A stretch of 64,000 nucleotides of DNA from Pseudalkalibacillus sp045920555 (GCF_045920555.1 NZ_CP174509.1:5456001-5520000), one strand, 5' to 3'; shown: positions 43,171-52,195, counted from the first letter of the stretch. The notes: a model not told the origin generated them from the letters alone. A program made the numbers and translations.

Positions 43171-44811
43171 ATGATGGAAAAAGACGTTTTGCTATTTACG
43201 GGTGGAACAATATTAACAATGACAGAGGAGATGTATGCAGAAGGTGTGGTTGTCAAAAATAATCGTATAACCTTTGTCGGTTCGCTCGACCAATGTCGGG
43301 AAGTGGCTGGGCAGAATTATGAAGTTATTGATCTTCAAGGCCAATGCCTAGTTCCAGGATTTATCGACCCACATGTTCATGTAATGATGTTAGGAATGTG
43401 TAATACGTGGGCTGACATTAGTTATGAGAAGGTTAAAAACATGGATAACCTTGTAAATGTTCTAAAAGAGCACGAGAAAACCCTTCCTGAAGGGGCACCA
43501 ATCCGGGGATTTGGATTTGATAAGAGAAAGTTAGAAGAACAACGTTATCCTACATCGAAAGATTTAGATAGAGTTGCCACAGACCGCCCTGTTCAAATTA
43601 TGAATAGTAGTGGTCATTGTAATGTTGTTAATACCTATTTACTGGATTTAATAGGTATTAAACCAGATACTCCAGATCCAATAGGCGGTTCATTTGGAAG
43701 AAATCAAGATGGTTTTCCTAATGGTACTTTATTTGACAGCGCAAATGACTATTTAGCACAACAATTTGGAGTTAGACCAGGTAATCATGGGCCAAATATT
43801 CATATGCCTGATACACAAGATAACTTGCAAAAAAATATTGAGATCGGGCAGGATTTGTTACTTTCTGCAGGTTTTACAACCGTTAATGATGTTCAAGTAA
43901 CGAAACAGGAAATGGAATCTTATTTACATGCCCGGGACAATGGATTGCTAAAAATTCGTATTGAACTCTCCTTCTTATCTAATTACTTAGACGATATCAA
44001 AAAGATGGGGATATGCTCAAGGTTTGGGGAAGATCAATTAACTATGGGATCGTTAAAGCTCTATGCTGACGGTTCTCTGATTTCAGGAACTGCATATTTG
44101 AGCACTGATTACGCAGATCATGAGAGAACGAAAGGATATCTATTTCACGATCCAGAGGAGTTTAAAAATATACTTATTGAAGCTCATAAATATGGTTTAC
44201 AAACGCTTACCCACGCTCAAGGGGATGGTGCTATTGAATTAGTCTTACAGGCAGTTGAAACTGCCCAGAAGGAATGCCTAAGACCAGATATACGTCACAG
44301 AATAGAGCATTGTGGTTTACCAACAAAAGAGCAAGTTAGAAGAATTGCTGAGTTAGAAATTTGGCCCGTACCTCAACCGCAACATGTGTATTTGTATGGA
44401 AATGGGGTAGTGGAAGCAATAGGTCAAGAAGGTGAAAACTATTCACCTTATGGTTGGTTTAAAGAAAATGGTATTCCGATAGTATTATCATCCGATACAC
44501 CCGTAGCATTCCCAAATGCTTTTGAAGCAATATATGCTGCAATAACTCGGAATACTGCCCAAGGGAATATAGTTGGTTTGGAACATAAAATAGAGCTTGA
44601 GGAAGCGCTAAAAGGTTATACGATTGAGGCTGCTAAAACCATTCATAAGGAACATTTAGTAGGTTCAATTGAAAAAGGGAAATTAGCTGACTTTGCTATT
44701 CTTGATAAAAATCCTTACCATGACAAAGAAGAAGATTTAATCAAAATATCAGTTAATGAAACTTGGATTTCTGGAAAGAGGGTTTTTATAAGAGAAAAAG
44801 TAATAGGGTGA
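43171..44811 (+). CDS. Amidohydrolase family protein, YtcJ-like
   Basis: About 546 residues, the usual size for amidohydrolase-3 proteins. The metal-binding HxH is in VPGFIDPHVHVMMLG (about 72). Further ligands lie in LTHAQGDGAIELVLQA (His), HRIEHCGLP (His) and VLSSDTPVAFPN (Asp, about 445); a small beta-sandwich flanks both ends. These metal-dependent hydrolases cleave C-N bonds of amides or formamides; the substrate is undefined. I took the ATG at 43171, 8 bases after AGGAG. Driven by the -24/-12 promoter at 43083. It probably works with the M20 enzyme and BCCT carrier on one nitrogenous compound. Confidence 0.87.
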   Translation: MMEKDVLLFTGGTILTMTEEMYAEGVVVKNNRITFVGSLDQCREVAGQNYEVIDLQGQCLVPGFIDPHVHVMMLGMCNTWADISYEKVKNMDNLVNVLKEHEKTLPEGAPIRGFGFDKRKLEEQRYPTSKDLDRVATDRPVQIMNSSGHCNVVNTYLLDLIGIKPDTPDPIGGSFGRNQDGFPNGTLFDSANDYLAQQFGVRPGNHGPNIHMPDTQDNLQKNIEIGQDLLLSAGFTTVNDVQVTKQEMESYLHARDNGLLKIRIELSFLSNYLDDIKKMGICSRFGEDQLTMGSLKLYADGSLISGTAYLSTDYADHERTKGYLFHDPEEFKNILIEAHKYGLQTLTHAQGDGAIELVLQAVETAQKECLRPDIRHRIEHCGLPTKEQVRRIAELEIWPVPQPQHVYLYGNGVVEAIGQEGENYSPYGWFKENGIPIVLSSDTPVAFPNAFEAIYAAITRNTAQGNIVGLEHKIELEEALKGYTIEAAKTIHKEHLVGSIEKGKLADFAILDKNPYHDKEEDLIKISVNETWISGKRVFIREKVIG

Positions 44812-44850
44812 AAATTACCAAGTCATGTAAAGGCATTTATTGTATACCTG

Positions 44851-44895
44851 AAAAAACCTCTAGGTGATAATAATAGTAATTCATCGAGGTTTTTT
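44851..44895 (+). terminator. Terminator of the YtcJ-like gene
   Basis: AAAAAACCTC pairs with GAGGTTTTTT (10 bp) across a 25-base loop. Intrinsic terminator in both directions; the BCCT gene may therefore have its own promoter. Confidence 0.8.
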
Positions 44896-44975
44896 CTACC
44901 TAGACATTAAGAAGAAACAAAACTTAAAGTGAATTTTCGAAAAATTCTAAAATATATTAAAAGGGGGAAGAGATA

Positions 44976-46505
44976 TTGGTAAAGAAGAATTCAGTATTAA
45001 TTATCTCTTTATCACTTTGTTTTGCTTTTGTCTTATTCGGAATTTTAAATCCAGTAAAGTTAGGTGAATTTTCTTCTAATTTCTTAATTTTTGCAATGGA
45101 TTATTTCGGCTGGTTTTATATTCTTTCAGCATCTGCTTTCGTAATTATTTGTTTATATGCAGCCTTTTCTAAATATGGGAATATTCGATTGGGGAAAGAT
45201 ACAGATAAGCCAGAGTTTAGTATGGGTTCTTGGATCGCGATGTTATTTAGTGCGGGACTTGCAATCAGTCTTTTCTTTTGGGGAGTTGCAGAACCTGTAA
45301 TGCACTATATGACACCTCCTGTAGGGGATGGACAGACACCGGAAGCTGCTAAATCGGCCATGAGTCTTTCCTTTTTCCACTGGGGATTACACAGCTGGGG
45401 TACTTATGCCATTGTCGGGTTAATCATTGCTTATTTCCATCATCGCAAAAAATATCCACCTCTTATAAATTATGCTTTCCGTCCATTGTTAGGAGATAGG
45501 GTTAACGGACCGATTGGTAAACTAATAAATATCTTAACCATTTTTGCGATAATATCCGGTCTTACTACCTCATTAGGTATGGGTGCTAAACAAATGAGCG
45601 CAGGATTAAATTACGTTTGGGACATTCCTAATACATCTGTTAGTCAAATTTTATTAATCTCAATATTAACTATTATGTTCGTAACTTCGGCTTCTATTGG
45701 TCTAGATCGTGGTATTAAAAATTTATCAAACTTTAATATCATATTAGCAGTAGTAATTATGGTAGTAATTTTTATTATGGGTCCTACAAAAGAAATTCTG
45801 CAAATATTTGTAGCTGGAACTGGTGAATACCTCCAAAATATTGTTGGTATGAGCTTGCGAATGGAGCCGTTTCTACCTGAAAATACTTGGCTTTCAAGTT
45901 GGACTATATTTTATTGGGGATGGGCTGTAAGTTTCGCTACCTTTGTTGGTCTATTTGTTGCAAGAATATCAAAAGGACGAACAATAAAAGAGTTTATTAT
46001 TGGAGCAATGTTAGTTCCAACTTTAGCAACAATAGTTTGGTATTCAGTATTTGGAGGGAGTGCCCTTCATTTTATTCAAAACTTAGGTGAAACTGAGCTG
46101 GCTAATCAGGTAATGGACGATGTAACAACAGCTTTCTTTTACTTTTTACAATACTTCCCATTCGCTTCAATTCTTATCGTTTTGACGATTGTATCATTAA
46201 TAATCTTTTTTGTTACATCGGCTGATTCTACCGTATTTGTATTAGGTATGTTAAGTGAGGAAACTAGTGATCCTACAACGAAAAGTAAAGTATTATGGGG
46301 ACTTGTTATTGCTGGTGTAGCTATTGCACTACTTTTAAGTGGTGGCCTAAGTCCTTTACAAACTGTTTCAGTTGCTGCAGGTTTACCATTTACAGTTGTC
46401 ATGTTGTTTATGTGTGTCTCCTTCTTTAAATCTTTAAGACAAGAAGTAAGGTTACAAAAAACAAATGTTGATAAAACAGAGGACTCAGACTCAGAATCTG
46501 CATAA
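44976..46505 (+). CDS. BCCT-family transporter (betaine/choline/carnitine type)
   Basis: 509 residues with 12 membrane helices. Family marks are SLFFWGVAEPVMHYMTPP, SMSLSFFHWGLHSWGTYAIVGLIIAYF (Trp-rich substrate helix region), WAVSFATFVGLFVARISKGRTIKEF and FFVTSADSTVFVLGML. BCCT carriers use Na+ or H+ (or substrate exchange) to take up quaternary ammonium compounds. The start is TTG at 44976 behind AAAGGGGGAAGAG. The C-terminal tail is acidic. The locus context (two amidohydrolases and a PAS/sigma-54 activator) suggests a nutrient uptake role rather than osmoprotection. Confidence 0.9.
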   Translation: MVKKNSVLIISLSLCFAFVLFGILNPVKLGEFSSNFLIFAMDYFGWFYILSASAFVIICLYAAFSKYGNIRLGKDTDKPEFSMGSWIAMLFSAGLAISLFFWGVAEPVMHYMTPPVGDGQTPEAAKSAMSLSFFHWGLHSWGTYAIVGLIIAYFHHRKKYPPLINYAFRPLLGDRVNGPIGKLINILTIFAIISGLTTSLGMGAKQMSAGLNYVWDIPNTSVSQILLISILTIMFVTSASIGLDRGIKNLSNFNIILAVVIMVVIFIMGPTKEILQIFVAGTGEYLQNIVGMSLRMEPFLPENTWLSSWTIFYWGWAVSFATFVGLFVARISKGRTIKEFIIGAMLVPTLATIVWYSVFGGSALHFIQNLGETELANQVMDDVTTAFFYFLQYFPFASILIVLTIVSLIIFFVTSADSTVFVLGMLSEETSDPTTKSKVLWGLVIAGVAIALLLSGGLSPLQTVSVAAGLPFTVVMLFMCVSFFKSLRQEVRLQKTNVDKTEDSDSESA

Positions 46506-46599
46506 ATTTTCTATAGTCTTTGGCATCGTGATGAAATTTCTAAAAAGTTTGGGCCTTGGGAGATTTCCTTCGAGAATAAAAATACGTTTTTCCTTTTTT

Positions 46600-46629
46600 A
46601 TAGCCTTTTCACCAAGTGTGTAAGGCTAT
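46600..46629 (+). terminator. Terminator of the BCCT gene
   Basis: ATAGCCTT pairs with AAGGCTAT, followed by TTTTATTATC; 95 bp after the stop. Confidence 0.7.
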
Positions 46630-46782
46630 TTTTATTATCTTCATTTTAAAAGTAGAGATGGTGTGGGAGCTATGTTTAAAATACAGCGACTGGAATCAGT
46701 AAAACCTCACTTTATAGGTATTTGGACAAAGTACAGTAGGGCTGCCAAGTTAAGCTTGTTATGATAAATTACATTTTATGTA

Positions 46783-46823
46783 AATAATCTGACGGACTAG
46801 AGCAGTAACCCTGTGACTAGGCC
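46783..46823. repeat. Partial copy of the MITE-like element
   Basis: AATAATCTGACGGACTAGAG, then ACCCTGTGACTAGGCC, matching one half of 1367-1461. The other half is lost. Confidence 0.65.
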
Positions 46824-46892
46824 TTATAGTAAAATAAGTTCTATAAATTAGAAAAAGGTTGATATATAAATATGTATCAACCTCCAGTCTAT

Positions 46893-47312
46893 CTATTTGA
46901 CAATTAGTACAGGGCAATTTGCTCGTTTAGCAACCTTATGGCTTACGCTTCCCAATACAAATTCTTGAAGCACATTAAGTCCCCTACTTCCAATAACGAC
47001 AATATCTATTTGATTATTATTAACATACTCAACAATTGTAGGGCCTGGCTCACCATGTAAGACTTTAATTTCGTATGTTACACCTGCTTCTTTTGCTTTT
47101 TGTTCTACATCCTTCATTCTCTCTTTCCGAGAATCATTAAGATCAGCAGAATTCCAGTTACTTAAAACATCAGATTTGGCACGATCGGCATCAACAACAT
47201 AAACCACTTCTATTGTCGAATCTGAACTACATTTTGCAATATGTATTGCATTTTCTGCTACACGTATTGAATGCTCTGAACCATCAGTTGCTAACAATAT
47301 TTTTTTATACAT
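46893..47312 (-). CDS. Universal stress protein (UspA family)
   Basis: 139 residues. KILLATDGSEHSIRVAENAI and the nucleotide-binding loop GSRGLNVLQEFVLGSVSHKVAKRANCPVLIVK (G-x2-G-x9-G(S/T)) show an ATP-binding UspA protein. It starts 17 bp downstream of the SulP stop on the same strand, behind GGAGGTTTAGAAT, so the two are likely co-transcribed. SulP-Usp pairs are common in bacteria; Usp might gate or sense energy state for the transporter. Confidence 0.9.
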   Translation of the reverse strand: MYKKILLATDGSEHSIRVAENAIHIAKCSSDSTIEVVYVVDADRAKSDVLSNWNSADLNDSRKERMKDVEQKAKEAGVTYEIKVLHGEPGPTIVEYVNNNQIDIVVIGSRGLNVLQEFVLGSVSHKVAKRANCPVLIVK

Positions 47313-47328
47313 ATTCTAAACCTCCATA

Positions 47329-48778
47329 CTAATGAGATCCAAGCTTGTTTGCTAATTTTCCTACCAATTCCGAACTATCCTCATTTAACCCTGTAACCTC
47401 TACTAGGACTCCGTTTGATTCGAACTTGGAAACGACCTTGTCTACAGCAGCAACAGCTGAATCATCCCATATATGAGACCGACTTAAATTTATTTCTACC
47501 CTTTTTACATCTTCTTTGTATTCAAACATTGTTAATAGTTCAGTTACAGATGCAAAAAAGAGTTCACCCTTTACTAGATATATTCTTTTATTTCCCTCCA
47601 ATGAACTTTCAACACGTACCTTTGATATTTTTGAAACAAAGAAAATTGCGCTTAACAATATACCCGTGAAAACACCCATAGCTAGATTATGGGTTAAAAC
47701 GACCGTAAGGACAGTAACAATCATAACCATAGCATCACTTCTAGGAATTAAATGAAGTGTGCGCAAGGAGTTCCAATCAAATGTGCTTATTGAAACCATG
47801 ATCATTACACCAGCTAAGGCTGCCATTGGTATTTCTACCACTATTTCGCCCAGTACAATAATCAAAAAAATTAAAAAAATCCCGGCTACTAGAGAGGAAA
47901 GTCTACCCCTTCCACCTGATTTGATGTTAATAACAGATTGTCCTATCATTGCACATCCAGCCATTCCACCAAAAAATCCAGTGATTATATTTGCGATTCC
48001 TTGACCTCTACTTTCTACATTCTTATCACTACCAGTATCGGTCATATCGTCCACAATAGAAGCTGTTAATAGGGATTCTAATAACCCAACAACAGCAAGG
48101 GCTAATGAGTATGGAAAAATGATAAATAGTGTTTCGAATGTAAGTGGAATGTCTGGAATAAAAAACGATGGTAATGTTTGCGAAATGGTACCCATATCTC
48201 CTACAGTTCTAACACCAAACTCCATAAAAATTGATAAAGCTGTGATAACGATAATGGCCACAAGTGTTGATGGTACTGTTCTTGTGAGATACGGGAAAAA
48301 AATAAATAATCGCTAATGTTAACCCCACAAGTGCATACATGATCCAAGTTTCACCAACAAAATGTTGCAATTGTGATGTAAAGATTAAGATTGCTAAAGC
48401 ATTTACGAATCCAACCATGACAGATCTTGGGATAAATTTCATATACCTTGCTAATTTAAAAACTCCAAACAGTATTTGAAATATTCCAGTTAGTACAGTT
48501 GCAGCTAAAAGATATTGAAGTCCATGTTCTGCTACTAAATCAATAAATAAAAGTGCCATTGCACCCGTTGCAGCCGAGATCATACCTGGTCTACCGCCGA
48601 TAAAAGCTATTGTTACTGCTATTGTGAACGAAGCGTACAGCCCCACCATCGGGTCTACACCAGCTATAATGGAAAAAGCAATAGCTTCTGGGATAAGTGC
48701 AAGGGCCACAACTAAGCCTGAAAGGATATCACCTTTAACATTTCCAAACCAAGATTGTTTATAGTTAAGTTGTTCCAA
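47329..48778 (-). pseudogene. SulP-family anion transporter with frameshift in a T run
   Basis: Two frames together encode about 482 residues of a complete SulP transporter. The 5' part (48778-48300) has the signature DILSGLVVALALIPEAIAFSIIAGVDPMVGLYAS and GRPGMISAATGAMALL. The 3' part supplies the remaining helices (MAGCAMIGQSVINIKSGGRGRLSSLVAG) and the STAS domain (VKGELFFASVTELL, VEINLSRSHIWDDSAVAAVD). The shift falls in a run of seven T (minus strand, near 48295); one T fewer restores the frame. Substrate could be bicarbonate, sulfate or another anion. Start TTG 48778 behind AAAGGGGG. May be a sequencing or assembly error. Confidence 0.8.
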
Positions 48779-49156
48779 ATTAATCCCCCTTTCTATTTAG
48801 TATGTTCTTTTGGAACAATTTCCATTATTAAACTTTAACTAATTAGTACTAGAACTAAAAAAGAATGTGGATATTAATTCCCACACTCTTCATAATGAAT
48901 TCTATTTGTTTATTGATCCGCATTTCCATTATTTTCTTATATTTTTTCTTCAACTCGTTGAAGAAATATTCAAACTACAGGAATTTTCACAATTTCTTCT
49001 TCGGCAATATGGCCCGATAATGGAATACTGCAGTTTTTTCAATTATGAATAAAAATAACTGTTCATTCATATCCAAGAGTGTGTAATTATACTATTACCT
49101 TAATAAATATACCGCCAAAACATACATAGGTTAAATGCCATATACATAATTGCTAG
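48779..49156. other. Intergenic, 378 bp
   Basis: Contains the SulP promoter region and the inverted 137-bp repeat (49010-49146). No gene. Confidence 0.55.
49010..49146 (-). repeat. 137-bp dispersed repeat, copy B (inverted relative to 18747-18883)
   Basis: Reverse complement matches copy A with four mismatches. Begins TGGCCCGATAATGGAATACT, whose first bases also resemble the GGGCCA arm of the other repeat family. Confidence 0.85.
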
Positions 49157-49372
49157 TTAAAAAGGAGATATGCTCTTATCTAAAGGAAAAACATTTGGAT
49201 TTTCATATCCGATAAACATTGTTCCTATTTTCAAGGGATTAACGTTTTCAGGATTTAGATTATAAAATGGACCCCATCGATAAGGCTGTTGGTTGTATAA
49301 AACAGGGGATCCGTGTAATGGTTTTGATCTAACATAATCATTTCTGTGATCCCCTTTAAAAATCCTATTATG
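49157..49372 (-). pseudogene. C-terminal fragment of an unrecognised protein
   Basis: One frame on the minus strand runs without a start as NLPHNRIFKGDHRNDYVRSK, PLYHG-like sequence, QQPYRWGPFYNLNPENVNPLKI and IGYENPNVFPLDKSISPF, then TAA. Asn-, Pro- and aromatic-rich, like spore-coat type proteins, but I cannot name it. No start codon or ribosome site. Confidence 0.35.
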
Positions 49373-49552
49373 GGGTAAATTCCTTAAATAATATATCCCG
49401 ACAAAAATAGCGTTTTTTACAAAGCATTTATAAAAGGACAGTCTGAATCATTTTAGGATGCCTTTGCTCACTAGTACTAGATACACAACATATAAAAAAT
49501 ACATATCAATAGATATAGTCTATTGCACATTAGAAATAAGTAGGAGGAGAAA

Positions 49553-50218
49553 ATGCAACAATTACCTGTACGAAACGCTTGGTTTATCGATAAAAAAGTT
49601 CGATTTGTTGATGCAGGAATAACACCGATGAGAAATGCACATGTTTATGCCTTCGTCCATGGATTTACATCCACAGGACAACCTATTCGAGTTCAAGGTC
49701 AATTCAATATTGCGGATACAATACCAGGAGATCCTCTTTATAGTCCATTATGGTTAGTTAATTATGTTTTCGTCCCTCAAAATTATTTACCCAATTCTAT
49801 TCGTTCAGAAGAAGATATTTTTCGCAGTAATTATCATATTGAAGTAACAGGTGATGTCAGCAACTGTCCCGTTGTTCCTCGAGGTACGGTAGCGCCTGAA
49901 TTTATGACGGTTCCTAGTTGGTATAAAAATCAACAGATCTTTTACGTGGATTTTGGATTATTTTCATTTAAAGCAGCCAACTTTTATATTTTCGTTCAGG
50001 AAAATAATCAACAATTGGTTGCGATAGCTGACCAATATGCGATTCTTGATTCTATACCTGGGGTTAGTGGATACAGTCCTGTATGGAGAATTAATTGGGT
50101 AGTGACACCATCCGATTATAAGGCTAATTCAATACGAAGCGTAAAACAATTATTTGAGTCAGGTTTTTTAATCAAACCAACAAAGCAGTTTATCAACTGT
50201 CCTGTTTTGTCGGAATAG
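49553..50218 (+). CDS. Uncharacterised two-repeat protein (DUF7482-like)
   Basis: 221 residues with AGGAGGAGAAA before the ATG. Two homologous halves of about 100 residues. Half 1 has FIDKKVRFVDAGITPMRNAHVYAFV, DPLYSPLWLVNYVFVPQNYLPNSIRSEEDIF and NCPVV. Half 2 has FYVDFGLFSFKAANFYIFV, VSGYSPVWRINWVVTPSDYKANSIRSVKQLF and NCPVL. The YSPxWxxNxV motif recalls DUF7482 proteins of unknown function. No signal peptide. 40 bp separate it from the next gene, also unknown, so they probably form an operon. Confidence 0.7.
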   Translation: MQQLPVRNAWFIDKKVRFVDAGITPMRNAHVYAFVHGFTSTGQPIRVQGQFNIADTIPGDPLYSPLWLVNYVFVPQNYLPNSIRSEEDIFRSNYHIEVTGDVSNCPVVPRGTVAPEFMTVPSWYKNQQIFYVDFGLFSFKAANFYIFVQENNQQLVAIADQYAILDSIPGVSGYSPVWRINWVVTPSDYKANSIRSVKQLFESGFLIKPTKQFINCPVLSE

Positions 50219-50258
50219 AATGGTTCACTAATACAGAATTTTATAAAGGAGTATTGAT

Positions 50259-50708
50259 ATGAATCAATTTTGTAAAAATATTACTTTAAATGTTTTGCCT
50301 GAAGAAAAACCGAATTATATTTCTACAGAATACTGGTCCGCATCAAAAGGAATGGGCGTTCTTTGTGGGTATCCTAATAATACGGGAACATTTATTGTTA
50401 CGGCTCAAAATCTGGTACCTTCTGGAGTTTATACTGCTTGGTTTGTGACAGATAATGGAGCCTATCCGTCTGCTCCGAAAAATGTAATCTTTACAGAAGA
50501 TGGATATGATCCGAATCGATTGATTGTGAATTCAAAAGGTCAACTCCAATACTATATTGCACAACTTGATTACAATCCTTTTGAAGGGATCCCAACGAAT
50601 GATGGAAAAATGCCTGTTAGAAAAATAGTCCTGGCGTTCCATCAAGACAATACCACTCACGGTTTAAAACCGGGTCCACACATTTCCCATTTATCTGGTG
50701 AATTATAG
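50259..50708 (+). CDS. Uncharacterised 149-residue protein
   Basis: ATG behind AAAGGAGTATTGAT. The sequence (ITLNVLPEEKPNYISTEYWS, GTFIVTAQNLVPSGVYTAWFVTDNGAYPSAPKNVIFTEDGYDPN, VLAFHQDNTTHGLKPG) is beta-rich, with a His-containing DNTTHG turn similar to superoxide-reductase- or anti-sigma-anchor-like sandwich proteins; I do not recognise a family. No export signal. Partner of the two-repeat protein upstream. Confidence 0.65.
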   Translation: MNQFCKNITLNVLPEEKPNYISTEYWSASKGMGVLCGYPNNTGTFIVTAQNLVPSGVYTAWFVTDNGAYPSAPKNVIFTEDGYDPNRLIVNSKGQLQYYIAQLDYNPFEGIPTNDGKMPVRKIVLAFHQDNTTHGLKPGPHISHLSGEL

Positions 50709-51351
50709 GTTGCACTCAATTTTTACTTTTAAGCCATCAATTATTTTCATCTATCCTATAGAGAAGTCGGCTATTTTTCTAAATACTTATGAAAATAGCG
50801 AATTGCAGTTGTCCATTTTAGAACTAATTTAAAACAAATCCATATTGTCAACTGGTGTAACTACAGCGTATAGGTTATCATTTGAATCCTTTATATTCTT
50901 TTGTATGATTTTGTGATGTAGCTGCAAATCCTTTATTTCTGTTTTTAACGAATCTTTTTTCATTTTCCATTGTCGTAGTTTCCCTCCTAACAATCCTCTT
51001 CCTACAACAAACTTAAATATATTTAAGGAGAAAAAATTGATTCTCTAATCAAATGTAATTGATCAAAAGGGGAAAGTCCGAGATAAGTCCAAAAAACGCC
51101 ATGCAGATGGAATAAAATGTAAACACTAAATAATACCAATAGTTTTAATCTATAAAGTTATTTAATTTTCAAGCATTAAACACGTATAACCCCGTTCAGA
51201 GTAGGACGGGGTTAAAATAAAATTGTTTAAATTTTGATGTATAATACTTCATGGCACTTAAAAATATAACAATAAAGTTGTTTAAGTCTAAAGGTTCTTC
51301 AACAATCGCGCCCGTTTCAGGAATAACTTGCATGCTGGGTTTATTTAATTC
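50709..51351. other. Intergenic, 640 bp
   Basis: Includes copy 3 of the CCCCGT hairpin repeat and one arm of the GGGCGC repeat at about 51298-51330 (TTCTTCAACAATCGCGCCCG). No gene. Confidence 0.6.
51151..51252. repeat. Dispersed CCCCGT hairpin repeat, copy 3
   Basis: ATAAAGTTATTTAATTTTCA, then AACCCCGTTC ... GGACGGGGTT, then AAAATAAAATTGTTTAA and GATGTATAATACTTC. Flanks extend the match with copy 2. A further AATAAAGTTGTTTAAG follows at 51270. Confidence 0.7.
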
Positions 51352-51714
51352 CTATTTTCGTGGATTGACTCTGAGGATCGTTCCACAGGGATCCGAAATC
51401 CAGTAACCCTCTGAGTTCTCGTGTACCTCCACTTCGTCTCTTCTATTAATGTGATTCTTATGTAAATACTCTGCTGCTATCTTCACATTGTCTGTCTGAA
51501 TCTCCAGCCATACATCTTGTTGAGAATAATTTTCCATACAATCCAACCACAGTGTGGCGTCACCAAACTGAAAGGCATGTGATTCAGACATGAAGCCTAA
51601 ATATGGTAGCTTTATCACTTCCTTATAAAAATGCACCGTCTCGCTGTATTTGAATTTAGGAATCTTTAGAGCAATGTTATTTCCACCTTTGAATTCTCCC
51701 CTTGTCATTTCCAA
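51352..51714 (-). CDS. VOC (glyoxalase/bleomycin-resistance) superfamily protein
   Basis: 120 residues. NNIALKIPKFKYSETVHFYKEVIKLPYLG, then the FGDATLWLDCME strand and the EGYWISDPCGTILRVNP end fit one VOC domain with beta-alpha-beta-beta-beta repeats. Metal site residues are only partly conserved. AAAGGAGGT is 7 bases before a TTG start at 51714. Function cannot be predicted further. Confidence 0.8.
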   Translation of the reverse strand: MEMTRGEFKGGNNIALKIPKFKYSETVHFYKEVIKLPYLGFMSESHAFQFGDATLWLDCMENYSQQDVWLEIQTDNVKIAAEYLHKNHINRRDEVEVHENSEGYWISDPCGTILRVNPRK

Positions 51715-52060
51715 ACAGACTACCTCCTTTATTTTTATCTTTACTATACCATCTGCTACTTTTTTCCGTTTCTTCCAGATTGCTTTTTTCCTTGTCGATC
51801 TTCAACAATCTTTTCAACTCTATTGACATTAAAGACTTCATTTGTCTAAAAGTTTTAAGTTTTGGACGCTTAAAAAGCCACCCTCCCGGTGATTACTAAT
51901 AAGCCTTTTCAAAACATCTTCTTCATCGTCAACTTTATTCCATTTGAGATAATCTTTTTATTAAGTCAATACCGAAAGATACATACACTCCCCTCACCAG
52001 ATTAAGTCTCGGACATCAGGAAAGTGTCCTAAACTTAAAGTTGAGAAAAGAGGAGAATAG
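51715..52060. other. Intergenic, 345 bp
   Basis: No gene and no strong hairpin. The first 20 bp hold the VOC ribosome site. Confidence 0.55.
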
Positions 52061-52195
52061 ATGAGTGGGCTAAAGGTAAAAAGGAAAACTCGATCGGATA
52101 AAAAACGAGACGTGAAACCGACAATCCCTTATATAAAACAGACGGTTGAAAGAGAAGCATCACTTCACTATGACGAAATTTTGTCAAGAGCCTGA
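52061..52195 (+). CDS. Small basic ORF, 44 residues, unknown
   Basis: ATG at 52061 follows AAGAGGAGAATAG, a good ribosome site. The product starts MSGLKVKRKTRSDKKRDVKP and is very basic, then TIPYIKQTVEREASLHYDEIL. It overlaps the 3' end of the convergent PLP enzyme by 28 bp. Might be a small regulatory protein or a relic of a plasmid copy-control type protein. Confidence 0.35.
   Translation: MSGLKVKRKTRSDKKRDVKPTIPYIKQTVEREASLHYDEILSRA

Larger units (their letters stand above)
46506..46892. other. Intergenic, 387 bp
   Basis: Holds the BCCT terminator (46600-46629), a short frame at 46672 (MFKIQRLESVKPHFIGIWTK, about 30 residues, GTGGGAGCT before it) that looks like an N-terminal gene relic, and a MITE-like fragment at 46783-46823. 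Confidence 0.45.

Noticed and set aside
44976..46505. BCCT gene as part of the same transcript as the YtcJ-like gene with certainty
   Set aside because: A strong bidirectional terminator lies between them, so co-transcription cannot be claimed from sequence.
50709..51351. A small RNA or Rho-independent module (GGGGAAAGTCCGAGATAAGTCC-like segment split near 51070)
   Set aside because: No stable fold beyond a short stem and no conserved neighbour; kept as plain intergenic DNA.
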